This document shows, piece after piece, positions 38,631 through 51,725 of a DNA stretch of 64,000 bases. Both the position numbers and the translations under genes were made by a program. Below the pieces are notes generated by a model. The model was not told where the DNA came from. It did no database searches and saw only the letters and a program-made list of their open reading frames with translations. Source of the stretch: Lamellibrachia columna (Eukaryota > Annelida > Polychaeta > Sabellida > Siboglinidae); assembly GCA_963662155.1 (NCBI GenBank), contig OY759271.1, positions 35,763,527-35,827,526 of the forward strand, read 5' to 3'. Each line of letters starts with the position of its first letter. Positions within the stretch are counted from its first letter, which is position 1.

Positions 38631-39381
38631 CAGGGTTCTGCTGACGGCAGTTGACGCTGGTCAGTCCCGACCACCACTACAGATGTGCGCCCTGGACTAT
38701 AGCTAATCCACCACTACCATTTGTTTGGCCTATGTTTGCCAGTATGTTACAGTGTTCTTAGGTCACTGGGGTCCATAGTGGCACCCAGGTGGATACAACT
38801 GAAGCCAATTAAATACATCATTGAGACCATTTTCCTGCATGTAGGACTTCAATAGGGCAATCCAATGAACAGACTCCCTTTCATCCACAGGTCTGTTTTA
38901 TTGGGCAACTGAATAAACTCCTGTGATTGACTGGCAGCTGGTTGTCTTTAAACTGGGTCATTCTTCTGCACTTCCCATGTTACCAAAAGGTCAACTCTAT
39001 GACAAATCCAATTGTGCCAAATACAGGAAACCAGTTGTTTAAATATATTCAACATTGTAGGACATTATAACTGAAGGGCATTGCTGCACTGGACAGCTAA
39101 AGATCTGCATAATTTATAAGATTACCTATCATAAATTGAATACCAAAGTTTTATAACTCATGAAGGCATTTATCATAAAGAATCTAAAGGCATTATTTTG
39201 TATTTTTATAACTTTAAATGTCAAATTATAAGTATTTATTTTATGTATGTATCGAAACACACAACACAACTTTAAAATGTTACAGGTGGTGGGGTTGAAC
39301 TATTCCCTCTCTGATCGTCACACAGTTGGGATATTTTGCATATTTTTTTCTATCACTCAACAGATCCTGGGCAGAACCCTG
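38631..39381. mobile_element. hAT-like MITE upstream of visible exon 1
   Basis: Ends CAGGGTTCTGC and its inverse GCAGAACCCTG fit hAT-type termini. The flanking 8-mers AATAGTGC and ATACTGTA are not identical, so the duplication has decayed or the edges are slightly off. No ORF. Confidence 0.5.
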
Positions 39382-40356
39382 ATACTGTAATAAAATCAAT
39401 ATCCTACATCTACATAAGCAGTTTCAAGGCAGTGCAACTCAAACTGATCATGTGTTACTGAAAAAGGAATTTAATGCAAATGTTGCTTGTTATTGCCAGA
39501 TAATATTGTCTCCAGTGGTTGATTTATTTATCCAATTAACGAGACACAACTGCCATTAAACATGACCGGTCTTCTAAGTCAAAACGAATTCATATTCTCA
39601 TTTCTCAAATGTTTACATCAAAAGTGTAAAGTGAAACCAAAGGCATTGTTTTGGACCTTTGCACCTATTAGAGTGACTAAAAACTAACCATTTGCAACTA
39701 TAATCAAGAATATCACGCAAGTGGTTTATTGGGAATCTGTTCTAACGGTGCAAAATTCTGGTCTAATGTAATTTTTCGTGGAGGCCGACATATTCATCAG
39801 TGTTTGCAATTTCGGCCAATCAGCGGCGAGCAGCCCCTTAACCCCCAACGTGGCTGTGACGTAAGCTGTGCATATTGTGTGTATTTTTAATGTGGTTGGA
39901 TTTACACGCAGCAAAAACTCTTACAATGCTGTACTGTGCAGCATTCGGATGTAAACATAATTCAGCAAGATACACAGTTGTCTTTTTCAATTTTCTCTGG
40001 AAAAACAGACACTAGTGAAGCAATGAATTCACAATTGTGGGCGGGCTGGTTGGAAGCCCACGCGATATGCTAACTTTTGTTTTGTGTTTTGAAGTTGATA
40101 TATTTTCATCAATTAATGAGTCAAGATCCTTCAAAACATCAGCGACGGAGAACGTTAAAGCCTGAAGTGGTACCAACAGTCTTCAAGCATGTACCTCAGC
40201 CAAAGGGTTCGACGCAATGCAAAACTCTCGATCAAAAGAACTGTCAAATCGGAATGAGAGGCGGTTAGTAAACAATGAATGAATGGACTATCTTGCCAAA
40301 TAAGTTGATTTTATTGGCATGTGACTAAATTCGTCTGTCTACGATCAGGCATTTAA

Positions 40357-41792
40357 CCATTTCAGTACGACAGGCTGGAATTCCGGCCTCGCTGTGTGTG
40401 ACGCTACAGTATGACAGGCCTGTCTTTTGGCATTGGCTACGTTCACCATTTAAATCGCTTTTACTCATAATTATCTACGATGTGGAGCCACTTGTTATAT
40501 ACGATTGTCATGGGAAAATGAATTAGCTGTTCAGTAGCGGCAATCGTTGATATAATTTTAAGGAGATTTTCACGGTTTTTATTGATGGATTATAAAAATC
40601 TGCTATGGCTGCAATGGCGGACAGCATTACTTCAACTGACGATTTACCGCTGTATGTTTTGGACATATTATTTTATAGTTTTAGCAACGTATCTTTGTCG
40701 GATGTTGATGGTCGAAACAACGATGACGTTGGCGAACTTAGTGACCAAGCTGGAGGCGAAATGGACACTGACAGCGGGAGTATTTTCGATGGCTACCCGG
40801 ACGTCACTGATGATGAAACTATCAATGCTGGACAGGGTTGTTTGATTTAAATCATTTGATTTAAATCATTAATTTAAATCATTTGATTTAAATCATTGAT
40901 TTAAATCATGATTTATAACTCTCCAAAAAAATCATTGGTTTACGATTTTTTATATTTCCGTTTTTTTTAATTGCTGATTTAAATTTAACACAAATAATTG
41001 TTTACAAGCATCGAGATCAACAAAGTTTTGTGTGTTTTTTAATACAAAAGCACAAAATGCGCACACTTGTGTAGCTGTATTGACACCAGATAGCCTGATA
41101 GTAAAATATTTTATGACATTGTGTATACCAGATTTAAAAAAAATAAAATAAATCAAATATATGAAAAAAATCCGATTTAAATTTTAAAAATCCGATTTTT
41201 TTAATTTTTTTTAAAAATCATTATTTTTTTCAACCCTGATGCTGGATGATGCGTAGTTTGATTTTTGTATGAAGGAAAAGGTGTCTGTGAATCAGTCAAC
41301 ATGCAAAGTTTGATTGGAATTGGTCCAGTAGCGATGGATGTGTTAGCAAATATACAAATAAACACTTCTATCATGTATGTTTAAAATACAGAGAAATAAC
41401 GTGTTTTTCACTTTTTTATACTCCACAAAATGTACTTGACATTGTATTTTATATCATAGTACATTCCTGTAGCAAGATCAACATGAGTAGTTTACATTAA
41501 ATATGTACATTTGTATACAACTGCATTCAGCAACTGCAAAAACGTTGAAATCGTGGTGGCCATCTTGGATTGCTGGTTACCATGATGATGAAATGTAAAG
41601 TGATATGGCTCATTTTACTCGCTGATTATCGTACTTTCAGAATATATATGTAATATTCCTATTAATAAAATGCATTTTTGTTGCTGAAATCTTGACTTTA
41701 AGTGATGCAGTTGATTTTCTTGCATGTTCACTGAGAATGCAGTATTCAGTAGTTACAGCGAATACCAGATCAGGACTGTAGTACTAAAATGG
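40357..41792 (+). mobile_element. piggyBac-like element nested in THAP element copy 2
   Basis: Inserted at TTAA (40353-40356; CTAA at 41793-41796 is the decayed right copy). Ends CCATTTCAGTACGACAGG and, reversed, CCATTTTAGTACTACAG. A short ORF at 40605-40850 has an acidic N-terminus like piggyBac transposases (LSDQAGGEMDTDSGSIFDGY). Copy 1 of the host element lacks it, which gives the empty site. The catalytic region is missing. Confidence 0.78.
40833..41238. mobile_element. hAT-like MITE nested in the piggyBac-like element
   Basis: 406 bp with CAGGGTTG...CAACCCTG termini and a perfect 8-bp duplication ATGCTGGA (40825-40832, 41239-41246). The inside is rich in GATTTAAATCATT repeats. Without it the acidic piggyBac-like ORF would meet TGA immediately after GGA, so its host was already non-autonomous. 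Confidence 0.9.
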
Positions 41793-42012
41793 CTAAATTT
41801 GGGGTTGTGGGAAACCCAGTCAGCACTTTTGACGTAGGATTCTGAACAAATATGGCATTGCCTGCCTGCCCATGCAAAAGATTTCCGGTGTTCAACAAGG
41901 TATAATTAGTTAACCACTTGCATGATATTCTTGATTATAGTTGCAAAAGGTTAGTTTTCAAGTACTCTTATAGGTGCAAAGGCCCCAAAAATGCCTTGGC
42001 TTTGGTTTCACT

Positions 42013-43548
42013 TTGACACTTATGTGTTTTAGCCTTGGCTTGAACGAGGCTCAAAACCAGGACCTTTGAAATTATATGTTACAATTAACCATTGTTCTGA
42101 GTAACAACAGTTTGTTGCAATTGTGATTTGTGTATTGTGTCAATTTGTGGTGACGTATTTTATCGTTGAGAGAAACGTCGCCACGCCCCTTCCACTTTCA
42201 CGTATCGCATTTCAATAATGTGTGACTACTGGGTTGAAACGCTCTGCCTGGATGAAAGCCAATGTATTGGTCAAATCAGAAATGTTATTAAAACATTAGC
42301 GATAAATTTTTTCGTCGCACGGAAGTTATCTGCGATGGCGATCCGGCGACAGTTTGTGACAGTATCACTATCAGTGTCATTCACGCTGTCGCTGACAGCA
42401 TATAGCGTAGCGTAAATATGTTTACTTACACAGCACAGCGACGGCATGAGACTCAAACATTAATGTTTCTTCATTATTTTTGTTTTCCAGAATCACACTG
42501 TATGGTGGATCCAGTTTGTGGTAAATGCGAAAACTTTTGCTCATTGCCATTTCCCCTCCTCTTCTGCTCGTTCTAATCTCGCACATGTAACGTGATCTCA
42601 TATGTAAATCCTCCGTGACAGATGTTTCTCCATTATTGCTACTTCTGTTTACGTTGATAATTTGTATATAATATCCATACTTTTTGGCTTGTCTAGGTCA
42701 GCACAATAAAAACATATCTTGATTGTTTCTTTGAAGTGGCTCAATAAACTGTTAAGCCATTTTGGCTAAAGACCTCACTTTTTTGCCATTTTGTTTATAT
42801 GCATCAAGACAACAAAAATCACAGCCACAGCCACATGTATTCTACGTGTTTTTCAATGAAAATGCTACTGGCCAAACTGGCTCAAAGCCAAAGGGGTAAC
42901 TTTTGTTTAGCAAAATCTGATGCCATGTGGTAAAAATAGCCCCCCGTTCGTCCCAGTAGCCCCCCCCCCCGGGGGGGCTACTGGGACTAACGGGGGGCTA
43001 TTTCGCCTAATAATGTGTGTGAAATTATAAATGCTAATTAACTGTGTGACACCAACGCAACGAACTATCTTTGATTAGCGTGTAGTTATAAAGCTTATTC
43101 CGACTTTGCCCCCCGTCTTTCATGGTGCAGAGTTAATTGGAATGATACCGTTATTTCGTACAAACTTACATGTACAAGCGTGGATTTCATAATGTTTCGC
43201 CTAATAACGTGTGTGAAATTATAAATGCTAACTGTGTGACACCAGCTTCATAATTTGTGAGGAGAAAGGAGTATGTGGGGATACTTTGGTTTGAACTAGA
43301 AGGATTATGTGAGGGTTTGTTGAGTTTATTGTTGCCTTCAGTTCAGTTGGGATACTTTGTTGGTGCTCTTGATGCTGTTTCAGTTTATCAGCATGGCCTT
43401 AAGTTTAAGTCTACTTTTTATCTTTGCTCGGTCAGGAGTAGACGTATTAGCTGGATTTGGTACAAATGTAGGGTTCATATCATCAGAGATATTTGTGTAG
43501 TCACTGCTGTCTGGAAGAGACTCAAGAACTGTGTAGTGGTTTGAGGTA
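42013..43548. other. Non-coding region with hairpin and short direct repeat
   Basis: No gene recognised. A phrase GTGTGTGAAATTATAAATGC followed by TGTGTGACACCA occurs at about 43013 and again at about 43210. The minus strand at 43380-43568 has an open frame (YTVLESLPDSSDYTNISDD) of unknown origin, possibly a retroelement ORF fragment. Confidence 0.45.
42935..43003. repeat. Near-perfect G/C hairpin (33-bp arms)
   Basis: Left arm AAATAGCCCCCCGTTCGTCC continues CAGTAGCCCCCCC; the right arm is its inverse with one mismatch and a loop of only a few bases. One of the strongest palindromes in the window. Confidence 0.92.
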
Positions 43549-44113
43549 TTAAAGGGGAACTGAAGCAATTTTGTGTTATGCCGTATATTTAAATATATAT
43601 TATCTAACTATGCATTAATGGTGACAGATACCTGCTAATTTATGAGATAAACTGAAAAACTGATTTTGTTCGAGACAAAAATCGGCAAAATGCATCACTG
43701 CGTATCGCCATCTTGTTGTCGAAACGAGTGGTTTGAGTCGCGTATATCTAATCAATGTAAATTTTCGATTTTTTGCGATTTATTTCGTAAATAGGCATTC
43801 TGGAGCGAAAAAAAAGATATGGGTCTCTGTTATATATACAAGTGTTTACACACGTGAGCAAAATAGCGTTTTTGTTCGTTCCAAATAAAAAAAGTTAAAG
43901 AAATTACAACAAAACACGCAAAAAATCGTGGAAAACGCCACACTTCTCGAACACACGAGACGCTAACCAACGAGAATATGCGATAACGTAATACCGGAAC
44001 TATTTTTTATTTGTTGACAAGATAGATGCATCGCTTGTGACAGTTTTACCAGATCTGCTACTAGCGATTAGTGGTTTACTGAACTTCCGTAATAGTTGTC
44101 TATCTTTGGAGAA

Positions 44114-44278
44114 ATGGAAACCACAGACGAAGAGTCTACTTCGACAGGCCACACGGAAACAACGGTTGACAGTCGTAAAGTGTCACCGAGTGTGCGAGTC
44201 ACGCTCCAGACTCCAGAGTCCAGGTCGGCTTCGCCTTTGTTGACGTTGGATTTAGGAAAAATTACAACAGCGCTTTGA
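44114..44278 (+). other. Short ORF near the left end of the large TTAA element
   Basis: METTDEESTSTGHTETTVDS then RKVSPSVRVTLQTPESRSAS, an acidic Ser/Thr-rich start like those of many transposase-type proteins. No recognised domain. Possibly the first exon of the element's gene. Confidence 0.3.
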
Positions 44279-45714
44279 CTGTCAACGATTCCTGACTAGG
44301 TAATGTGATGTGGTGAACCTGTGGAAATTGCATCCCGATGTCTGCGCACGTTTACGTTGAGTCATCATGCTGCGCCGAGGAAGCTACCATGCCTAGGCTA
44401 GGGCTAGGGCTAGGCTATGGCTATGCAGCACCGTGTGCCCGACCGCGTTGGTGCTTGCATCACCGTACGAAGGCGAAGACGATGATTTTGTAGTGATATG
44501 CACACACAGAGCAGTGCTAGATGTTGGTCTGCTGTCATTGCATGATTTGCGTGCCGACTCATTGATTCGTGGGCAGGTCAGTAATTCAATTGTTATCGAA
44601 TCATTGCCATTTTAATAATCATATTTTTTCTGCATATTTCTTTTACCTAGCCCGAGGGCGAGGTCCGAACTACAATGGCAATGCAAGCAGGCTTTTCTCT
44701 TTATTTTGTATCTAATCTAATGAAGTGTACCGTGACTGTATTTTAATATTGTGTTTGATTTTGTGTTGAATAACATTGATGACAATAATAACATGAGGGT
44801 TTATTTAATTCATTATGTGAATATATATATATTCTTAAATGTTACCGTAATCGTGATTGTAATAATGATTGTAATCATGACTACATTAGCAATTGTGATT
44901 GCAATAATTACTGTAATCATGATTACATTAATATTCGTACTTGTAATCACCCCTCTCTGTAGCACACCACAACACCTTGTTGTTTGGTGCAATGTAATAA
45001 TTTAAATAACAATAATTAACTACTGACAGTATGTAATGTTCACAGTTTTGCAACTATTATGGTAATTATGGAATTAGTGCTATCAACTAACCCTGACAAA
45101 TTATATTTCAGGCTCAGGAAAGGCAAGACAAGTAATCCCATCCTGCGATGTGGGAAGGATCTGTGATGTCTATTCTGAACCGAATTGAATTGATGGAAAG
45201 TTTAGCTATGGAGATTGACCTGACACAGGTGAGTGTACTAATAGTCTGTTATAGACAAATTGTGAGGCACCCACAGTATGCAGCAGGTCGAAAAACAACC
45301 TGGAAAACTACAAAAATTCCCACTAAAATATTAATAACTTAATGATGTGAATGCCTTCTTATCTATATCCCATTTCTGTCAACAAAAATGTTACCTGCAG
45401 CATCTTGCATGTCACTACACACAATTTCATTTATATTGAGACCAACATAAAATATATCAAACGTTTATTCACATAGTAAAACAATTACCAAAGAAATAAG
45501 GCTAACTAGAATGACTGAAACCAAGACTAAACATTGACCTAAAACAGTGACTTCTACCACCGGGAAATACAACTTGGAACATGGATATCACAGTTACACA
45601 CATCATTATTATGCCACAACATATCAAATATACTGGTAGTTTAGCTTAGGAAATAATTAATCTTTATAAAGCCAAGGCATTTTAACTGTTTCACCATCAT
45701 CATCTGTACCAATG

Positions 45715-46170
45715 GCAATAGACTACTTGTTTTGATTGGACAGTAAATGTACACCAATCATGTGTAACAATATTACTTGTTCTGACTGACAGTAAATGTA
45801 CACCAATCATGCATACCAATACACTACTTGTTCCTACCAACAGTAAATGTACACCAATGATCTCATTCTGGAATCTGCACCATTTCACTACTTCTTCTGA
45901 CAGTAAATGTACACCAATCATGTGTATCCAATATACTACTTGTTCTGACGGAATCTACTACTTGTTCCTACCGACAGCAAATGTAAACCAAGCGTCTCAT
46001 TCTCTACCAAATACACTACTTGTACTGACAGTAAATGTACACCAATCATATGTATCAATACACTACTTGTTCTGACTGATAGTACACCAACCATCTGTTC
46101 CAATACACTACTGGCAGTAAATATACACCAATACACTACTTATTCTGACTGATAGTACATGTACACCTAA
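45715..46170. repeat. Irregular ~40-60 bp minisatellite
   Basis: About eight diverged units with the phrases CTACTTGTTCTGACTGACAG and TAAATGTACACCAATCATG. Many units carry CTGACAG followed by TAAATG. No associated exon recognised. Confidence 0.85.
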
Positions 46171-46339
46171 CATATTCAATTCACCTTTCACTCATCCAGG
46201 GGTAGAAATCAGCACACTTTCCTCTGACAGACACCCCAGTATCCGAAAGACCTTGGCTGATAGATCAGACATGAGTACAACCTGTGTCACAGTTTATGGC
46301 TGTTTGGTGTGTGGCAGGTGCAGAAAAGTGACATAAGTT

Positions 46340-46742
46340 TTTCTCACGAATGACAAACTTCTTCTCTTTCTCATAGGTGTCGGAGCTGCTTGAGTCATCC
46401 TTGGTTATGTCGCTGTTATCACATAGTGTGCATCATCTGCACCAATGTCTTTATTCTCACTGAATCTGATGGAAGCTTCACATAGGAGTAGTCATGATCA
46501 ACGTTCATTGGTGCAATAATGTCATCCATGACTACAGCAGCATTCGCGAAGTGTCGCACTTGAAATATCGTTACTGGATCGATTTGCATATCAGCATCAG
46601 TTGTATGTGGTGCCATAGCAGTAGTAGCAGTGATGGCACTAAAGGTGACATCCGTAATGTAAAGATTGACGGCATCACCCGTAGCGCTGGATGCTTCAAA
46701 ACTAGTACCTGTACTTGTACGAACCAATGGTGAATCCTTCAT
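46340..46742 (-). pseudogene. Decayed exon of a transposon-type protein
   Basis: A good acceptor (TGTAATCTTTTCAG) precedes 46742 on the minus strand. The frame reads MKDSPLVRTSTGTSFEASSA to NVDHDYSYVKLPSDS and is closed by TGA at 46419-46421; another frame continues as DITKDDSSSSDTYEKEKKFV then IREKN. The latter resembles the EKKFIVFE-type motif of uncharacterised invertebrate transposon proteins. At least one frameshift is needed, so I treat it as broken. Confidence 0.35.
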
Positions 46743-47311
46743 CTGAAAAGATTACACATACAGTGACTTGTAAATTTTACAAAATTCATCTTTTGCATAA
46801 TAAAAATGAATCACAATGTGAGAAACTTTCTCTTGTATATATTATTTTTAGAATATAAGAGTGCCAGTGTCATATAGAATATATAAAGTAATCAACCACA
46901 GGGAAAAGCATTTTCCCTATGGAGCCATGTTAATTCAACCAATGGGTCTTTCACTGATCTCTTAATGTTTTTAATGAATCTGTTTGGTCAGTTTGATGAA
47001 TGCCACTGGTAACATAACCAAACGCATGTAACCAAAATTGTAGCATCCTAGCTCCAAAGTGTATTATATTATCTAATCAACATTGCACTGTTTTCAATGG
47101 GACAGGGAGGTCAAAATTCTATAAGGGGTCCAAATTCCATAACAAAATATGGACCCATAGGTATACTTTCTATGGGGTTCCTTATTTTATATCTGACACT
47201 CTATTTAGATAACATAATGCATGAATATTGTTATTGGACCAAATGCAGATCTATGCTTGTGACATCTTTACCTTATAAATGCTGCACGCACACACACATA
47301 CCTGCCCACAC

Positions 47312-47364
<53 letters not shown>

Positions 47365-47378
47365 AATATATATATAAT
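47312..47378. repeat. (TA)n microsatellite
   Basis: About 25 TA dinucleotides after a short CA tract, then a TGTAAATATATA tail. Confidence 0.97.
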
Positions 47379-48482
47379 TATTAGGTATTATACTGAAAGC
47401 ATCTGCTAGATAGTATGGTGCATGGACAAAAGCCCCTCCCGACAAAAGCCCCACAGACATAAGCTTGTTTCAATTCAATTATACTGTTCATGACTGTTGC
47501 TGTAGTACACAGAGACAAGATATTGTCATGAATATACTTCAGGCATGTGGTCAATTCCATTCCGGAATTGGAACTGACCCTCAATTCCAGTTCCGGAATT
47601 GGAATTGACTTCAAAAATGTTTTTTTAATTGGATTTTTTTTTTTTTTTTTTTGGGGAATTGGAATTGATTTTGTTGGAATTATTGACTTGACACTGTTAA
47701 TATTTACCTTTATATTTACTTATATTACTTTTAAAATCATATTTGTCTGCTATTAGCATGTCACCCTGAATCTGGTAACAGCCAGGAAGTTGTCAACATT
47801 ACAGCATAGACACTGTCTACTCTGGTATTGAAACATTGTGACCAAGAACAATATAATCAAGCATTTGCATCAAAAAGAAATACTAAGTTACTGTAATAGA
47901 CAGTAAAACCAAAATCAGACCATTCAGGCCTCATTTTCTTTCTCAGTGTACAAGGTTTATTTACAGAGATTGCCAATTAAGGGCACCTGCCTGCTCATTC
48001 CCTTTGTGTGAGAGAGGAAGCCTGCCCCACTTAAATGCAGCCCCTTGTTTATCCAAGCCTAATGTTCAGCCCACAAGTTTCCCATACTAAACATGTCACT
48101 GGTCACCTGTACAATGCTGTTACATGTGGCTGTAGGGTTTGCCCTTTGTAGTAATTAAAAATGTCCCCATGGAGAATACATGTTGGAGATTAGGATGTTG
48201 AAGACTCAAACTTTCCAGTAAATTTGATGAAATATCAATGATACCACAACTGATAGCGATATAAATCTGCCTCCTAGTATATTTGCTCCCCCCCAGGACA
48301 TCTGCCCCTTTTTTCTATGATAGTTGACAAGTGGAAATCAGTTTGCAGTTTTATCATTATTATTACAATAACATAACATTCAATGACAAGTCGAAGTCAC
48401 TTTAGCCTAATGCAATGGCCTATCCCCTGGAGTGTGTATGAGATGATTTTGTCACCAGTTGTCTTCCAGGTATCATTGATAG

Positions 48483-48674
48483 TCAGATCAGTGGTGGAAG
48501 ATGGGTTCTTGGGGTGATGCTTCCACAAACAGTGGTGGACAGTAACGAGTCAGAGATCAGCTGGTTTGGAGTGCCCCTGGTATTAGCTGCCTTAGTTTTC
48601 AGGTCCTCACGGACCTTGGCAGCTTCTATCTGTGCCGTGTCACCATCATGGTTGCAGGCAGTCTTGTTGACCAC
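48483..48674 (-). pseudogene. Fragment of a FLYWCH/MULE-type transposon protein
   Basis: The frame reads TACNHDGDTAQIEAAKVRED then LKTKAANTRGTPNQLISDSL. This resembles the HNH...A..EAAKV..D.K.KAA.T...P.Q.IS segment following the FLYWCH finger in MULE-associated proteins. The finger itself and the transposase core were not found. Confidence 0.5.
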
Positions 48675-49481
48675 ATTCTGGATCTGGAGATCAGATCAGT
48701 GACCACAGCACCCTTGCATGATTAGGATCGACGCTGGCTTCACTCCCATTGAAGAGTAATCTTGTTGGTCCCCCTTCTTGGTGTAGGAATGACACTCAAA
48801 ACATAGCTTCTGACCTCCTCAGATGCTAGTAGTAATTTCCATGATGAAGTTATAAGTGTTTTCTGACAACTCTGGCTTTTGCATCCAGTTTTATAGAAAA
48901 ATGGAGTCACTCCAACTCTCCATGGTAAATGCAATTCAAAAGAAACCTTGTTGAAATGGCTTCTTTCAAATATCCTCAATTGTCCTAACATGTCCTGGTC
49001 CTAATGTCACTGACTTCTTCCACAATTGCAATAAAGATAATCCTTTGATTACAGGATTATCTCCAACTACATAAAGTAATTTACTTGGCTGATCTGGCAC
49101 AAAGAACATTAATTGCAATTAGGGTAATATATATCTTGAATTTATGTTCAGAAATAAAAAAAATAAGTTAAAAAAACATTTCTTAAAAAAAACTTACAAA
49201 TAATCCAGAAGCTACGGACAGGGGGCAAATGTCCAGATTTTGAATAAGGCAAGGGGCTAATGTCTGGGGGGCAAGTGACAAAGGGGCAAATGTCCGGGAG
49301 GGGGGCAAATGACCTGGACCCAATATAAACAGGGGAAACTGTTCAAAACTCAGATTAATGACCCAACTGTCCAGGGCTGTCCAAAATGTCTGGTTTTGTT
49401 ACCAAAAATCCAGGAGAGGTGTCGCAGTAGAAAGTACATATAAAATGGCTGGATGCCATTTTAAAGTTTTTTATGGCAAAC

Positions 49482-49482
<1 letters not shown>

Positions 49483-49532
<50 letters not shown>

Positions 49533-49545
49533 ATGTGTGCATTTA
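49483..49545. repeat. (TA)n(TG)n microsatellite
   Basis: About 18 TA dinucleotides followed by GTGTGTGTGTATGTGTG. Confidence 0.97.
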
Positions 49546-49814
49546 ACGAACAATAATTTTTTAATCATATCTAATTAAATATGATTGTGCACACGTGACA
49601 AATAAAACTGTGTTAAAACGAATTGGATTTGAATTTTTCTTTAGCCTAGGATTGTAACAGTTGGAATTGATTTTTTGCAAGGCGGAATTAGAAGTGATTT
49701 TTTGGAATTGACAAAACAGAATTGACCCCATGCCTGATATACTTCCTTCAGCTATTAGCTTGTACTAATACTATTGTGGGTTGCCGACAGTTGCCCCCTC
49801 CCCCACGATATTCA

Positions 49815-50324
49815 TGTAACCGTGGAATCGCAGGAAGACGGGAAATTGTGATTTCCTTTATTTTGTATAACAAAAACTATATCAAAAAAACCTGTAAAAC
49901 ATACAAAAATATTATTACTACATGCACTACTACAATAGTTACACAGGATCATTAATCAACAGAGTCAAAAACATCTATTCCCTGCATAACATTGGTACAT
50001 AATTATTACCTATAGATTATCTCCGACACCAAATAGCAGGTTGGCACCTGTGGTATTTGTATCTAGATTTCTATCCAGCAATATGCCATGACCGACTTAG
50101 TACCAATAAGATACGTAGGTTTATAGTCTTTAAACACTGTGTCAACTCCTAAGTGGTGAAGTATACAACAAATATACTCAGCTAAAAATGCAGCTACAAT
50201 TAATAAAAATTTGATGTACTCCATGAATAACACAATATCAGTTATGCTTAACATCCCTTATAACATATAAAGGTACACAATCCTTGGAGACTACGATTAC
50301 ACAAATCAGTACTAATACCCACAA

Positions 50325-50365
<41 letters not shown>

Positions 50366-51653
50366 GTGTCTATAATTTGTTCCTTAAGATAGTTATGGAT
50401 GACCGTCAAATTAAATGTTTCCTAACCTAATAGTAATACTTCATGACAACCCATAAAACCAAAATAACAATGCTCACCCCAACTGGGCACTGCAGGCCTA
50501 ATCAAAAATGTAAAACTGTGTCTGAGCACCGACTCAGTGCAACCACATCCTGCATTTTACAGGGGGTCATCTGCACCTGTAAATGATATACAACCAATTA
50601 TCAGTTGTAAATGAATAAACAAAAGAGTGACTAACTACATTATTATATGTATGCTAACACAATGGTGTCACCAGAAATGTATCAAGATACCAATACTACA
50701 TTAAATGATCAAACCAACACTAGATCCCTGTTTACAAGTTACTATCTAGTGTGGCCCCAGCTTGCTCTCAAGCATTTGTCCCTTGGGAATATTTCACACA
50801 CCCTACCCAGCCAGTGCCACATGGTGATTAATCACGACAACATCAAAGAGAGGGAGAGTGCTCCAGTCTGATTCTGGCTTAACTGTACAGAATGTTATAT
50901 AATTATACCACACATGCACAGTCCCTGCATAATGTATTTTGTCTATAATAATACATTAACTATATGTAACAGTACTAAACATGAATAAACTTAACTTTCT
51001 AACCTGTTCTACCAGCTACTGGCTACAAGCTTTCAAAATGTCATTAAGCCCTAGCTGCTAACAAACAGCTGGTAGAGACATTCCTCCCTAACGTCCAGAC
51101 AGTTCATTTGCTCCCCATCTTCTTAGCACATCAGTAATCTGAGTCACTATTAAGTAATTACAACTGAACATATAAATATGTTTACATAGAAAGATGGAAG
51201 ATTCTCTAGTAGACATTTTGGTACCATTGTAAATTGAAAGAATTCATTTTCTAAGGTATAACAAAGTATTTAGAAACTTACCAAAACAGGGTTGTTGTTG
51301 TCTTGTTGACAGTGGGATCAGCCTGGCCCACTGGGACACAGCCCCTCCCCCTGACCACATGTGACCACTGTCTCTTGGGTAAATTTTGTATTTAAACAAC
51401 TTAATTATTAGTAACAGGACCAGCAACGGACACAATAAATGCAATTAACCATAAGACAAATAGTTATAATAATAATAACTAATTAACTAGATTATCTATA
51501 GATTACCCAGGGTGCTGCCATATGGTGGCAAGTAATGGCACCATCAACCCTGTGCTCCTCAGGTATCCTCACGTGACCTTTGATGGGTGACCGGTGGGGT
51601 GATGGGTGGGGCAATTATAAATTACTAAATGTCCAGTAACCATGCCGGTTACA
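49815..51653 (-). repeat. 3' LTR (left copy)
   Basis: 1839 bp, beginning TGTAACCGTGG and ending CCGGTTACA, with TG..CA ends. Contains a 34-base AT tract at 50329-50362. Because gag is on the minus strand this is the 3' LTR. Short ORFs inside are identical in the other LTR and are not genes. Confidence 0.95.
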
Positions 51654-51680
51654 TACCCACCTGATTAAATTGTTGCTATC
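51654..51680 (-). other. Putative polypurine tract region
   Basis: On the minus strand the bases next to the 3' LTR read TCAGGTGGGTA, the place where a plus-strand primer is expected. The purine run is short. Confidence 0.3.
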
Positions 51681-51725
51681 CCATGAGCAACTGAACAAAT
51701 ATAACCAAACTTTTTGCAATAGTGG

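Larger units (their letters stand above)
39630..42012 (+). mobile_element. THAP-domain transposon remnant, copy 2, carrying nested insertions
   Basis: Same family as the element at 25868, opposite orientation. Ends AGTGAAACCAAAGGCATTG and (right, reversed) AGTGAAACCAAAGCC; flanks GTAA and TTGA are decayed TTAA, with an extra AAGTGT match beyond each edge. A THAP start is at 39927 (LYCAAFGCKHNSARYTVVFF) and a THAP end at about 40160 (RTLKPEVVPTVFKH), separated by a probable intron or frame break. The family body resumes at about 41797 after a 1436-bp insertion. Confidence 0.8.

Noticed and set aside
43257..43568. Plus- and minus-strand ORFs of 95 and 62 codons
   Set aside because: The minus frame looks faintly like a retroelement ORF but no motif could be named with confidence.
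45112..45228. Exon-like segment with good acceptor (TATATTTCAG) and donor (CACAG/GTGAGT) reading MSILNRIELMESLAMEIDLT
   Set aside because: No homology recognised and an upstream stop in the same frame; could be an exon of the large TTAA element but support is too thin to list.
50063..51444. ORFs of 60-75 codons duplicated exactly at 54130-55515
   Set aside because: They lie in the two LTRs and are duplicated because the LTRs are.
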